The notes under the pieces: model-generated
The model's database searches: none
What the model saw: the letters and a program-made list of their open reading frames with translations, nothing else
Told to the model about the DNA's origin: nothing
DNA from: Desulfobacterium sp.
GTDB lineage: Bacteria > Desulfobacterota > Desulfobacteria > Desulfobacterales > Desulfobacteraceae
Direction: 5' to 3'
DNA: 64,000 nt
Assembly: GCA_030145245.1 (NCBI GenBank)
Contig: JAQYWC010000065.1
Coordinates: 1 to 64,000 of the forward strand
Position numbers and translations under genes: made by a program
Shown: piece by piece, positions 1-8,726 of the stretch
Layout: every line of letters begins with the position of its first letter
Position numbering within the stretch: position 1 is the first letter of the stretch

Positions 1-162
1 GATGAAGCAGAGGAACTGGCTGTATATGAAAGCCAAGACGACATGACTGATTCCGAGGAAACCCCTGTCCAGGTCAGCGAGGATGAAGCAGAGGAACTGG
101 CTGTATATGAAAGCCAAGACGACATGACTGATTCCGAGGAAACCCCTGTCCAGGTCAGCGAG
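1..162 (+). repeat. Two tandem identical 81-bp coding repeats
   Basis: Bases 1-81 and 82-162 are identical units of 81 bp (27 codons), and a third, diverging unit begins at 163 with the same first bases. Identity at the DNA level implies recent duplication or gene conversion. More units may lie upstream of the window edge. Confidence 0.9.
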
Positions 163-507
163 GATGAACCTGCTCCGCTATTGACACCCAATAGCAATAT
201 TGATTTCAGCAACTTACCCGACCCCGACAGCAACAATGAGCCCCCCCCCGCCTTGGTTACCAGTGAGGCCCAGCCAATTGGTTTGACCATGGATGACGTA
301 CTTGACATGGCCGGTAATGATCATGTGCTGCAGTCCACCGACAGCGAAGATGAGCTGATGACCTTGGATGCAAATGAACCGCTACCTTCAAACCTTGAAG
401 GTAGCGGTTCCATGACCAATATAGGTGCTCCAGTACAGATTGGCCCCATCGATGATACGGACAATCCGATTAAGAGCTTTACAGATGACGGGAACCCGAT
501 CGGGTAA
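1..507 (+). CDS. C-terminal end of an acidic repeat protein, possible type I-secreted adhesin (partial)
   Basis: The frame is open from the first base, so the gene starts outside the window; only the last 168 residues are present. The visible part is very acidic. It begins with two identical 27-residue units rich in D, E, T and V, followed by a Pro/Asn-rich stretch. Near residues 90-120 is a segment of the type L-x-x-DDVLD-x(3)-ND-x-x-L, which resembles the conserved end segment of RTX/VCBS-type giant adhesins (family resemblance from memory). The convergent operon downstream encodes a full Lap secretion and retention system, so this may be its adhesin substrate (inference). No RTX nonapeptides and no LapG cleavage motif are visible here; the latter would lie at the missing N-terminus. 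Confidence 0.6.
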   Translation, partial: DEAEELAVYESQDDMTDSEETPVQVSEDEAEELAVYESQDDMTDSEETPVQVSEDEPAPLLTPNSNIDFSNLPDPDSNNEPPPALVTSEAQPIGLTMDDVLDMAGNDHVLQSTDSEDELMTLDANEPLPSNLEGSGSMTNIGAPVQIGPIDDTDNPIKSFTDDGNPIG

Positions 508-510
508 CAA

Positions 511-541
511 TAAAAAAAGCCCCCGGCCGCCCAGCCGGGGG
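511..541 (-). terminator. Rho-independent terminator of the lap operon
   Basis: The arms CCCCCGGC (520-527) and GCCGGGGG (534-541) form an 8-bp stem with a 6-nt loop. On the minus strand the stem is followed by a U-run, seen as A-run 512-518 on the plus strand. It lies about 110 bp beyond the lapC stop codon and just after the stop of the convergent gene. The U-tract direction assigns it to the minus-strand operon. Confidence 0.8.
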
Positions 542-652
542 GCAAATTGCTAACAACGGCAAAAAGACCCTAACCAATTACTTTACTTTATCCGTGACAC
601 AGAAATACACAGCGCCTGGTCAACCATGCATTTTCACTACACACAATGACCA

Positions 653-2014
653 TTATCTTTCCCTTAATGCATTTTCTTTTGCCCGGAAAATCGGTTTCAT
701 CAAGTACTGCATAATTGTTTTGTTACCCGTAATAATATCGACTTGTGCAGTCATACCCACCAGTATATCCTTCATATTATCCTCCGTGCCCAGATAGTTT
801 TTATCTGTCTCTATACGAACCAGGTAAAACTCCTCCTTACGCTCATCGGTAATGGTATCTGCGCTGATATGCTTCACCCGTCCTTCAAGCCCCCCATAGA
901 TTGCAAAATCATAGGCCGTGAGCTTGGCAACAGCCTTCAGTCCCGGATAGAGGAAGGCGATATCAGAGGGTTTTATCTTGGCTTCCACCAGTAGGTTCTC
1001 TTCATTGGGGACAATCTCAATAATATCCATTCCAGGTCTGACAACCCCGCCCACCGTATTGATCAACAGCTGCTTGACCGTACCGTCAACAGGCGATCGC
1101 ACATTGGTCCTGGCGACCCGGTCTGCAATGGCCAATTGGGTTTTGTCCATGCGTTCCAATTCAGCCATTATTTTATTATACTCTTCCTGGGCTTCACCCC
1201 GGTGCCGGTCTTCCAGCTCCGCTATCTGGTTTTCAGCCTCAAGAATCTTTGAGTTTAAGGCATCGTTACTCTTTCTGGCACTTTGCAGTTGATATTTTTT
1301 ATCCAGCGCCTTCTGCTTCAGTTGAATCAGTTCCAGTTCGGAGACAAGCTGCTTTCGATACAAGGGCTTCAGCAGCGCCATCTCCCGTGCAATCATTTTT
1401 GTACTGCTTTTCAGGGTTACGATATTCAACCGGGCATCGGAAAGCTCGATTTTCCGCTGTTTCAACCGTTGCCTCAATACAGCGATGGCACTGTTTTTCA
1501 TGCGGAGATTGGTGTCATACAATCTTTTTTCTTTAATAATAAGCCCGGTCAGATCTTTAAACTCCGCTGAATCATACTCAAACGGCCGGATCCCGGCTTC
1601 CGCCCTGAGACGGACGGCCCGGGCCTTGAGTTCATTGATCTTGGATTTGCTTTCCTCAAAGGTGCTTCCCGCGCCGGTATCATCAATGGTGACCAGCACC
1701 AGTCCCTTTGTGACAGTGTCTCCCTCACCCACCAGTATCTCTTTTATAATGCCGCCTTCAAGATTCTGTACCACCTGAATCTGTCTGGAGGTTATCACAC
1801 GGCCCACCCCCCGGGTCCTTTCATCCAGTTTCGCAAAACCTGCCCAGGTAAGAAAAGCCGCAACCACCAGGGAGATGATATAGAGTAAAAGATTCGATCT
1901 GGCCGGATTCCCCGCCAGAACAGCCGCACTCAGGCTGTTCATGAAAGCGATGTCCTCTTTGCTGAACCGTTCCCGGGCCTGGCGCCCTTTATGAAATTTA
2001 TTGTAGAAAGTCAT
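653..2014 (-). CDS. lapC: Type I secretion membrane fusion protein (LapC/HlyD family)
   Basis: A 453-residue periplasmic adaptor that links the inner-membrane ABC exporter to the TolC-like outer-membrane pore. One membrane helix lies around residues 40-60. A lipoyl-like half motif follows (NLEGGIIKEILVGEGD region), then a long alpha-helical hairpin (about 110-290), the second lipoyl half with the typical VRSPVDG start, and a beta-barrel end. Length and order match HlyD/LapC. The start codon overlaps the lapB stop by one base (TGATG), so translation is probably coupled. It is the last gene of the operon lapE-G-D-B-C. Confidence 0.88.
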   Translation of the reverse strand: MTFYNKFHKGRQARERFSKEDIAFMNSLSAAVLAGNPARSNLLLYIISLVVAAFLTWAGFAKLDERTRGVGRVITSRQIQVVQNLEGGIIKEILVGEGDTVTKGLVLVTIDDTGAGSTFEESKSKINELKARAVRLRAEAGIRPFEYDSAEFKDLTGLIIKEKRLYDTNLRMKNSAIAVLRQRLKQRKIELSDARLNIVTLKSSTKMIAREMALLKPLYRKQLVSELELIQLKQKALDKKYQLQSARKSNDALNSKILEAENQIAELEDRHRGEAQEEYNKIMAELERMDKTQLAIADRVARTNVRSPVDGTVKQLLINTVGGVVRPGMDIIEIVPNEENLLVEAKIKPSDIAFLYPGLKAVAKLTAYDFAIYGGLEGRVKHISADTITDERKEEFYLVRIETDKNYLGTEDNMKDILVGMTAQVDIITGNKTIMQYLMKPIFRAKENALRER

Positions 2015-4158
2015 CAGCTTTTTCCTCCAAGTCTGGCCAGGATCTCGTCTTTCGGACCATCCATGGCGATCCTGCCATTGTCCATGACGATGACACGGTC
2101 CACGATTTCAAGGATCGTGGGTTTATGGGTGATGATGATCGTGGTTCTCCCGTGGCTGAGTTCCCTGAGGCTTGCAATCACCTGGAGTTCCGTATTGAAA
2201 TCCATGGCATTTGTCGGTTCATCCAGCAGGACAATGGGACCTTTCTCGAGAAAGCCCCTGGCCACGGCAACCGACTGGCGCTGACCGCCGGAGAGGTTCC
2301 CACCCCTTTCTCCCACCTGGAGATCCATGCCCATGGGGTGACGATCGGTAAAGCTGCTGACCTTGCCGGCCTCAGCTGCGGTAATGATCGCCTGATCACT
2401 GACATGGGGGGACTTGAGGGTGATGTTATCCCGTACGGTCCCGGAAAAAAGGACCACATCCTGGGGCACATAATTAAAATTATGGCGCAGATCCGCCGGA
2501 TCGATCTGCTTGATATCCAATCCATCAATGAAAGCCGCGCCCTGGTTTGATTCATAAAATCCCATCATAATTTTGCTGATGGTGGATTTCCCCGACCCCA
2601 CCTGCCCGATAATCCCCACCCTTTCACGGGGCCTGATTTTAAAACTGACGTCTGCCAGGGCTTTTCTCTGTTCATCCGGGTAGCAGAAGCTGATATCTTT
2701 AAACTCAATATCCCCCTGGAATTCCGGCCTGCGGATAAACTGCTTTTTTTCCGGACGCTCCACGTCTTTTCCCATCAAACCATTCAGGGATTTCAGCCCG
2801 GCCTTCATCTGTTCAAACCCTGACAGCAGGGAAACCACCTGGCTCATGGGTGCAATGGCACGGGATGAGAGCATATTAACGGCAATAAGGCCTCCCATGG
2901 ACAACTCTCCTTTTTTAATCAGATAGACGCCCAGCACGATGATAACCATGGAGGAGATTTGTGCCAGAAAAGCGGATACGGTGGACAGGGCATTGCACAT
3001 GATTCTCGACCGAAGGCTTTTGGAAGCGATATCGCCGGTGCTCTCTTCCCAGCGCCACTGCATGCCGCTGCTGGCATTAAAGGCCTTGATTGTTTCCAGG
3101 TTGGCCAATGCTTCCACCAGAATACCGTTGCGGCGGGAGGTGGCCTCATGGGTACTCTCGACAATTTTATAGATGGAATTCTTCATGGAAACACTGACCA
3201 TGAGAATCAGCAAAATCACCACCAGGGGAACACTTGCCATGGTAGCGTTGATGGAATAGATGACCAATAGAAAAATAATCGCAAAAGGGAGCTCTATGAA
3301 CGCGGTGATTGCACTGGATGCAAAGAAAGAACGAATGCTGTCAAAATCTTTTATATTACTGGTAAAGGAGCCCACGGAGCGCGGCTTATCTTTCAGCTTC
3401 AGGTTCATGGACTGTTCAAAGAGGAGTGAGGAGAGAATGATATCGCTTTTTTTAGCGGCCATTTCCAGAAAGGTGGTCCGGATGAACTTCAGTATCAGAT
3501 CAAAGAAATAAATCAGTGCAATACCGCTTGCCAGCACCCACAGGGTGTCAATGGCGTTATGGGGAATGACCCGGTCATAGACATTCATGGTAAAGAGCGG
3601 TCCTGCCACCACAAACAGATTAACAATAAAGGTGGCCAGCAGCACCCGGGCGTATATTCCCCTGAAGTTCAGCAGGGTGCCGAAGAACCAGTTGTCGCTG
3701 TCCACAATTTTATCCACCTGCTTACCGTGAATACCCCCTTCATATTTTCGCTTCAGGAAAAACACAAAGCCGAGGTATTGCTCCTCCAGCTTTTTCAGAT
3801 CAATTTCCATGGCTGTCTCATCCACAGTGGGGATAACGATCTCTGCCACCCCCTTCTCGTATGAGATCTCTTTGAGGACACAGGCATTATCGCCCTTCAG
3901 GACAAGGATTACGGGCAAAACCACAGGAGGAATTTCTCTCAATGTCCGCTCCTGCAAGCGCGAAAAAAATCCTGCCCTGCCTGCGGCCCGGGAGAAATTT
4001 GATTTGGGCTTGTCTATGCTGAAAAGCCGTTGTTTCTCCTCCTTTGGATCAAAGGGTAATCCGTGGGCCAGGGCTTCGGCGGAAGCCGGTTTATTGGTCA
4101 ATCTGGTCAAGATGACCAGGCACTGCATCAACGGGTCTGTGGAGATAATACGTTTCAT
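2014..4158 (-). CDS. lapB: Type I secretion ABC transporter with degenerate C39 domain (LapB)
   Basis: A 714-residue inner-membrane ATPase/permease that powers export of a large adhesin. The N-terminal 120 residues resemble a C39 peptidase (DPLMQCLVILTRL) but lack the catalytic Cys. This C39-like domain is typical of exporters for LapA/RTX-type substrates that are not cleaved during export. Six membrane helices occupy about 165-430. The ATPase domain has Walker A GQVGSGKST, signature LSGGQRQ and Walker B followed by DEPTNAMD. The gene is packed between lapD (1-base gap) and lapC (1-base overlap). Confidence 0.92.
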   Translation of the reverse strand: MKRIISTDPLMQCLVILTRLTNKPASAEALAHGLPFDPKEEKQRLFSIDKPKSNFSRAAGRAGFFSRLQERTLREIPPVVLPVILVLKGDNACVLKEISYEKGVAEIVIPTVDETAMEIDLKKLEEQYLGFVFFLKRKYEGGIHGKQVDKIVDSDNWFFGTLLNFRGIYARVLLATFIVNLFVVAGPLFTMNVYDRVIPHNAIDTLWVLASGIALIYFFDLILKFIRTTFLEMAAKKSDIILSSLLFEQSMNLKLKDKPRSVGSFTSNIKDFDSIRSFFASSAITAFIELPFAIIFLLVIYSINATMASVPLVVILLILMVSVSMKNSIYKIVESTHEATSRRNGILVEALANLETIKAFNASSGMQWRWEESTGDIASKSLRSRIMCNALSTVSAFLAQISSMVIIVLGVYLIKKGELSMGGLIAVNMLSSRAIAPMSQVVSLLSGFEQMKAGLKSLNGLMGKDVERPEKKQFIRRPEFQGDIEFKDISFCYPDEQRKALADVSFKIRPRERVGIIGQVGSGKSTISKIMMGFYESNQGAAFIDGLDIKQIDPADLRHNFNYVPQDVVLFSGTVRDNITLKSPHVSDQAIITAAEAGKVSSFTDRHPMGMDLQVGERGGNLSGGQRQSVAVARGFLEKGPIVLLDEPTNAMDFNTELQVIASLRELSHGRTTIIITHKPTILEIVDRVIVMDNGRIAMDGPKDEILARLGGKS

Positions 4159-4159
4159 T

Positions 4160-6097
4160 TCAGCCCCATAAAGGCGTAATATTTACGATATCGCGTCCCT
4201 GAAAATAGTTAACGTTTTTCGCAGTCAGCGCCAGCCGCTGGGCCTCATTTTCGATCTTCACAGCGATCAGTTTAATGTCAAGGCTGTCGGTGATCGTAGT
4301 AAGAGAGTTCAACCCAGCGTCACTGCCCCCCGGAGTCTCGCTGTCCAGCAAATAGCCTTGGTCTACCTTGATATAGTGCGGCTTCAGATCTTTCAGAAGA
4401 TCCAGGGCAATATCACTTATGGTAAACTGATCAATACCCAGCTCATAGCCCATCCCCTGGATAAGTCCGGCAAGGTCAAGGCAGATATCGGAATACTGGA
4501 CCAGGGTATTTTCATGGATCTCAAAAACAATATTTTTCGCAAGGGATTTGCCGGCAGCAAGAAACTGTCTGAACCAGAGGAAGGACAGCCGGTCCCTGCA
4601 GAATTCAGTGGTGATATTAACAGCGAGCACACTCCCCGGATGCCCGGAAAGGTAGGCAACCGAGCGTTCCAGAACATATTGATCCAGCGTGACGGCAAGG
4701 CCCAGGGTGATCACCATGGGCATAAAGAAACCGGCTTTGTGCTGAACGCCCTGGGGATCGATCAGGTTGATATAGACCTCCTTGTGCAACTCTTCCGTGC
4801 CGGCCATGACCGGTTGAGCCATCAAGACAAACCGGTCCTGGGAGAGAGCCTCCTGGATCATTGTTTTCCACGCCAATTTGCCGGGAACCGCCCGGCTGCC
4901 CTCTCCCGTGAACGCCTCAACCGTCCCGGAAGGACCGCTTTTGGCCATGGAGAGCGCATAGTCTGTTTTGGAAAGAACGGCGCTCAGGTCATCCCCATGG
5001 TCATAGGATGCCATCCCCCCAGATACACAAACAGAACCGGACAGTTCCGGTTGCCGGGCAATCAGTTGCTGGAATCGGTTCACCGTCTCCTTTGCAATGG
5101 CAAGCCCCTTTTCCCGGGTACAGCCTGGCAGCAGACAGGCGAATTCATGCCGGGGAAGTTGTGCAACAACAGCATCTGCAACCGCCCGGCTCTCTTTTTT
5201 AAGCACATTGGCAAGATCGTTATAAAAACTGTTGAGAAAAGTGTGTCCCGGAGAGATGTTCATTGTATCCATTTCAACAAGACCCATGAGAACAACCTGC
5301 CCCCACGCCTTGTCATTATCACTGTCAAGGAAATGGGCGAGTTGCCTGACAAGAAATTTTCGGTTATGGAGTCCGGACCGGGTGTCCTTAAATTTCAATT
5401 CCTGATAGTTCTTCAGGTATTCCAACTGTCTGTTGTAGATTGTCTGTACTTTTTCAACCATGGTGTTCATGGCGATCACAACTTTTTTCAACTCCGGCGT
5501 TTCCGGAATTGAAGCGTTAATAATGAATTCATTGCGGCTGATCCCTTCGGCCTGATGCCGGATCAAAACCAGGGACCGCAGAAGGTATCTCAAGATCAGG
5601 TAACTGACGATAATGGAAACACTGCCCAGAAGAACAAACAAGAGACAGAGCTGTTTAAATGTTTCCCACAACTTCAGATAAGACGAACCGGGGTGGGGTT
5701 TCACCTGAAGTGTGCCCATGACAGACCAGCCATCCATCACCTGAGCCGCTGCAACGGGTATCTGCAGATTAACAAACTCTATAAACAGAGCCGGAACACC
5801 ATCCACAATGATTTTTTCATGCCTTTTGAACAGATCCCCACCGTCCTCACCGACCAGGGTGATATCCTCAAAATATCCGCCGTCAAACATGGCGTTGATG
5901 CTTGATTCCAGAAAGACACCATCCGACGGCTGGGAGCTGAGTGACAGGGCCAGGACATTGGCGATGTTCTTGCCATTATTAAACAGTTGCCTGGCAGTGA
6001 ATTCCCGGGCATTGTCAAAATTGATCTTCAGAACAATTGTCAACGTGGCCAGCAGCAGCAAGGTAATCAATATCTGAATCTGCTTAAAAAGGCTCAT
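4160..6097 (-). CDS. lapD: c-di-GMP receptor LapD (LapD_MoxY_N-HAMP-GGDEF-EAL, degenerate)
   Basis: A 645-residue inner-membrane receptor that, in the Pseudomonas system, sequesters the protease LapG when c-di-GMP is high. Seen here: a first helix at residues 5-25, a periplasmic domain ending in a GW-containing hairpin (MDGWSVMGTLQV) like the LapG-binding loop, a second helix near 150-170 and a HAMP-like linker. The GGDEF motif is degenerate (RHEFACLL) and the EAL domain lacks the EAL signature and other catalytic residues but keeps a KVDQ-type strand. Loss of both catalytic signatures fits a receptor rather than an enzyme. It overlaps lapG by 4 bp. Confidence 0.9.
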   Translation of the reverse strand: MSLFKQIQILITLLLLATLTIVLKINFDNAREFTARQLFNNGKNIANVLALSLSSQPSDGVFLESSINAMFDGGYFEDITLVGEDGGDLFKRHEKIIVDGVPALFIEFVNLQIPVAAAQVMDGWSVMGTLQVKPHPGSSYLKLWETFKQLCLLFVLLGSVSIIVSYLILRYLLRSLVLIRHQAEGISRNEFIINASIPETPELKKVVIAMNTMVEKVQTIYNRQLEYLKNYQELKFKDTRSGLHNRKFLVRQLAHFLDSDNDKAWGQVVLMGLVEMDTMNISPGHTFLNSFYNDLANVLKKESRAVADAVVAQLPRHEFACLLPGCTREKGLAIAKETVNRFQQLIARQPELSGSVCVSGGMASYDHGDDLSAVLSKTDYALSMAKSGPSGTVEAFTGEGSRAVPGKLAWKTMIQEALSQDRFVLMAQPVMAGTEELHKEVYINLIDPQGVQHKAGFFMPMVITLGLAVTLDQYVLERSVAYLSGHPGSVLAVNITTEFCRDRLSFLWFRQFLAAGKSLAKNIVFEIHENTLVQYSDICLDLAGLIQGMGYELGIDQFTISDIALDLLKDLKPHYIKVDQGYLLDSETPGGSDAGLNSLTTITDSLDIKLIAVKIENEAQRLALTAKNVNYFQGRDIVNITPLWG

Positions 6098-6753
6098 TGC
6101 TCTTTTCCTCTGTCATGTATCTCCAGATCGATCGCTTTAAAGTTCTTCTGGGTTTTCAACGATGTTCTGTTGATGCGCCTGCCAAGCCCCTGCTGCTTCT
6201 GCAGGTAGAGGTCATTGGCAGTAAAACTGTAGACAGGAACCAGGTCTTTTCGCTGGGTGGCGGGTAATATTCTCTTGTTGTAGTTGTCCAGGACAAACGG
6301 TATTGTGCCCGGCTTCTTGTAATAACTCACCACCAGATGGGCCGCCTCCGGATACCCGACGGCCTTAACATAGGTCAGGAACAGCTTTTTTCCCGGAATG
6401 CCGAGCTGCATCATGGTCAGGTATTTGGCAACGGCATAATCCTCACAGTCCCCCTGCCCCTTGCCGAGGAATTCCAGGCGGCTGGCCCAATAATCTTTTC
6501 TCTTCCACGTCTTTATATCAAACTGGTATTCCAGCTGATTATAAAACCGGTTGACCTCAATCACCTTGGTCTCTTCCGGTGAGTCGATCAGGCTCTCCAT
6601 CAGCGCAAGCAGGCTGTCCAACCGCCTGCCCGCCTGTCCCCCATACTCCTTGTTGAAACGAACCATGCGATTTTCCGGAACAAAAAACCGACTGACCGGT
6701 TGAGCAACAACACCCTGGGTTAAAAAGAGGAGTAAAAGAACAACCCGAGCCAT
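6094..6753 (-). CDS. lapG: Periplasmic transglutaminase-like cysteine protease LapG
   Basis: A 219-residue protease of the BTLCP (DUF920) family with an N-terminal signal peptide ending near QGVVAQ. The Cys-His-Asp triad is visible: C103 in GDCEDYAV, H139 in AAHLVV and D156 in VLDNYN. The spacing is close to that of the Pseudomonas LapG triad, and D102 corresponds to a calcium-binding acidic residue there (from memory). Known role: it cleaves the N-terminal retention module of a LapA-type adhesin, releasing it, and is held inactive by LapD. Its position directly before lapD supports the pairing. Confidence 0.92.
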   Translation of the reverse strand: MARVVLLLLFLTQGVVAQPVSRFFVPENRMVRFNKEYGGQAGRRLDSLLALMESLIDSPEETKVIEVNRFYNQLEYQFDIKTWKRKDYWASRLEFLGKGQGDCEDYAVAKYLTMMQLGIPGKKLFLTYVKAVGYPEAAHLVVSYYKKPGTIPFVLDNYNKRILPATQRKDLVPVYSFTANDLYLQKQQGLGRRINRTSLKTQKNFKAIDLEIHDRGKEQ

Positions 6754-6756
6754 GGA

Positions 6757-8337
6757 TCAGTTTGTTTTGTCTAGCTTCAGCTTAAGCTCTTCAGGCTGAA
6801 TATAGGGACTCAGGCCGGTGGGTTGCTTATAGCCCACAGCAATGGCACTCTCCGGATCACATCCGGAAGGCAGGACAGGGCTTCCTTTAATGGAGTTATC
6901 ACACTGGTCCCATCTGTCTTCAACAAAATCAGCGTCCCGGTCACGGGCAAGCTCATCATAGCCCTTGAGGTCGAATCGTTTGTCAGACGAAAGCTTCATC
7001 TTTTCCCGCAATCCGGTGTCATACTCATGGAGTAATATCCCTGTGGCCTGGGAGATCCGGTAATAGGCGGTCAGGTATGAATAAACAGATTCGGTTCTGG
7101 AATTTTTCGCAGCGGTGTATTCGTTCTCCATATTGAGAAGATCAAGCAGTGTTCTCCGGCCGATATGGTACTCCTCCCGGAATGCGTCCAGTGTCGCGGC
7201 ACTCATGTCGACATAATCGGTCAGGTATTTTCTTTTATGGGTTTCAGCCTGCAGAATATTCCATGCCAGACGGGCCGCCTGGTTTACATTGCGGATCTCC
7301 ACATAGGAGCGTTGGTTTTCCTTGCGTAAAATTTCGTAAGTCTTTACCTTTTCGCCCTTACGCAGGCCACCGTCGAAAAAAGTGTAGTTTAACTTAAGCA
7401 TGGCAGATGCCTGATCCGTATCGCCCTCGTCTCCACCGGTATTATTCCGATGCTGGGCCTTTAATTCCAGATCCACCCTGGGCAGATAATCGGCTTTCGC
7501 TTTTTCATGGGTGTATTTTCGTACCTGGATATTATATTTTGCCACGTCAAGGGCAGGATGGGCATCAAAGGCGATGGCCAGGATCTCATCCACCGTGTCA
7601 GGGAACTGATACCCGGGAGTGGGTGTGACAAACGCTTCCAGACCGATAAAACGGCCCACCTGGCGATGGACCGTGACAACCGCCTGGTTCAAGTCCTGCT
7701 GCCTTGAGATATAATTACTTCTGGCCAGAGCCAACCGGGCCTCTGAGTTTTTCAAATCCGATATCCGGTTGAAGCCGGAGGCTGTTTTTTCCCTGACCTG
7801 TCCCAGGATTTTCTCCTGGGTCAACACATTTTCCCTGGCAAGCTCAAGCAACTCACGGGTTTTAAGGACATTGAGATACGCTTCCGCGGTTTCCAGAAAG
7901 ACCCTGTTGGCAACGGTTAAGACCTCATATGCGGCGGCCAGGATACGGGCATCGGTTTCCTTAACAAATGCCGAGGTCTTGCCCCCGTTATAAAGGTTTT
8001 GCCGTGCATAAAGGGTTGCTGAACTTGCTGTAAGATTTTCGCGCTTGTCACCGGAGGCAACCCCGTCGGTTATCTCCCGCCCCCCCATAAGTTCGGTACC
8101 AATCGTTGGCAGGTAACCGCTGGTGGCAATTGAGCGCTCCCCCACCACACTGTTGTATCGGCGCTGGGCCTCCAATATTTCCGGGTGTGTCCGGGTAACG
8201 ATCTCCAGCACTTTGCTCAAAGGCATCCCTTCGGAGGGTTTGTCTTCACCTGCGGCCCCAATAACCGGACGACAGAACAGCATTATCATAAAAACAACCC
8301 GCACAGACCACCTGAAACAGTCACGTTTTGTTTGCAT
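6757..8337 (-). CDS. lapE: TolC-family outer membrane secretion pore (LapE) with calcium-repeat tail
   Basis: A 526-residue outer-membrane efflux protein, first gene of the lap operon, with a signal peptide (residues 1-27) and two OEP repeats (about 35-230 and 240-440) rich in coiled coil. The family usually ends soon after the second repeat. Here about 65 further residues include DRDADFVEDRWDQC and a later Gly-Cys-Asp-Pro, the pattern of a thrombospondin type 3/OmpA-linker calcium-binding repeat. The tail would sit at the periplasmic end of the pore. The start is the first Met before the signal peptide; the ribosome site is weak (GGTGAC). Confidence 0.87.
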   Translation of the reverse strand: MQTKRDCFRWSVRVVFMIMLFCRPVIGAAGEDKPSEGMPLSKVLEIVTRTHPEILEAQRRYNSVVGERSIATSGYLPTIGTELMGGREITDGVASGDKRENLTASSATLYARQNLYNGGKTSAFVKETDARILAAAYEVLTVANRVFLETAEAYLNVLKTRELLELARENVLTQEKILGQVREKTASGFNRISDLKNSEARLALARSNYISRQQDLNQAVVTVHRQVGRFIGLEAFVTPTPGYQFPDTVDEILAIAFDAHPALDVAKYNIQVRKYTHEKAKADYLPRVDLELKAQHRNNTGGDEGDTDQASAMLKLNYTFFDGGLRKGEKVKTYEILRKENQRSYVEIRNVNQAARLAWNILQAETHKRKYLTDYVDMSAATLDAFREEYHIGRRTLLDLLNMENEYTAAKNSRTESVYSYLTAYYRISQATGILLHEYDTGLREKMKLSSDKRFDLKGYDELARDRDADFVEDRWDQCDNSIKGSPVLPSGCDPESAIAVGYKQPTGLSPYIQPEELKLKLDKTN

Positions 8338-8726
8338 AAGTCACCATATGAGTCAATAATCCGCCTGGGCCTGGGCCTGGGAGAGCCTGGCAGATAAATC
8401 GACCTTAATTATAGTCGTTTATGGATTCAAATTATAGTTTCATGATGAATGATAGATGCTACCCATCAACATACACCAGCCCCGGATCTATTTCAATAAC
8501 ATTATACCCCCTAATCCACCGCCCAATTTTGCCGGGCGGTTCCAGGCACGTTATCCTGAGCCGTGTTTTCTCTTCTTCATACTTGAATGGTCATACACCC
8601 TATGTCATACTGTTTTTCACCTCGTTGACAATCCGCCCGGCTATAAATAAGGAGTTTTAAATTTGGAAAAAACCAATAATCCTATGTGCCGGGAAGGTTA
8701 TCGACTCAAACCGGAAGGAGATTCAG
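8338..8726. other. Intergenic region between lap operon and EEP gene
   Basis: This is the divergent control region for lapE (minus) and the downstream plus-strand gene. It holds a triple CCTGGG direct repeat (about 8364-8382) and a CCGCCC/GGGCGG inverted repeat (8519-8524 and 8534-8539). I see no well-spaced promoter. A 34-codon frame from a TTG near 8662 with an upstream AAGGAG is possible, but nothing else supports it. Confidence 0.5.
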
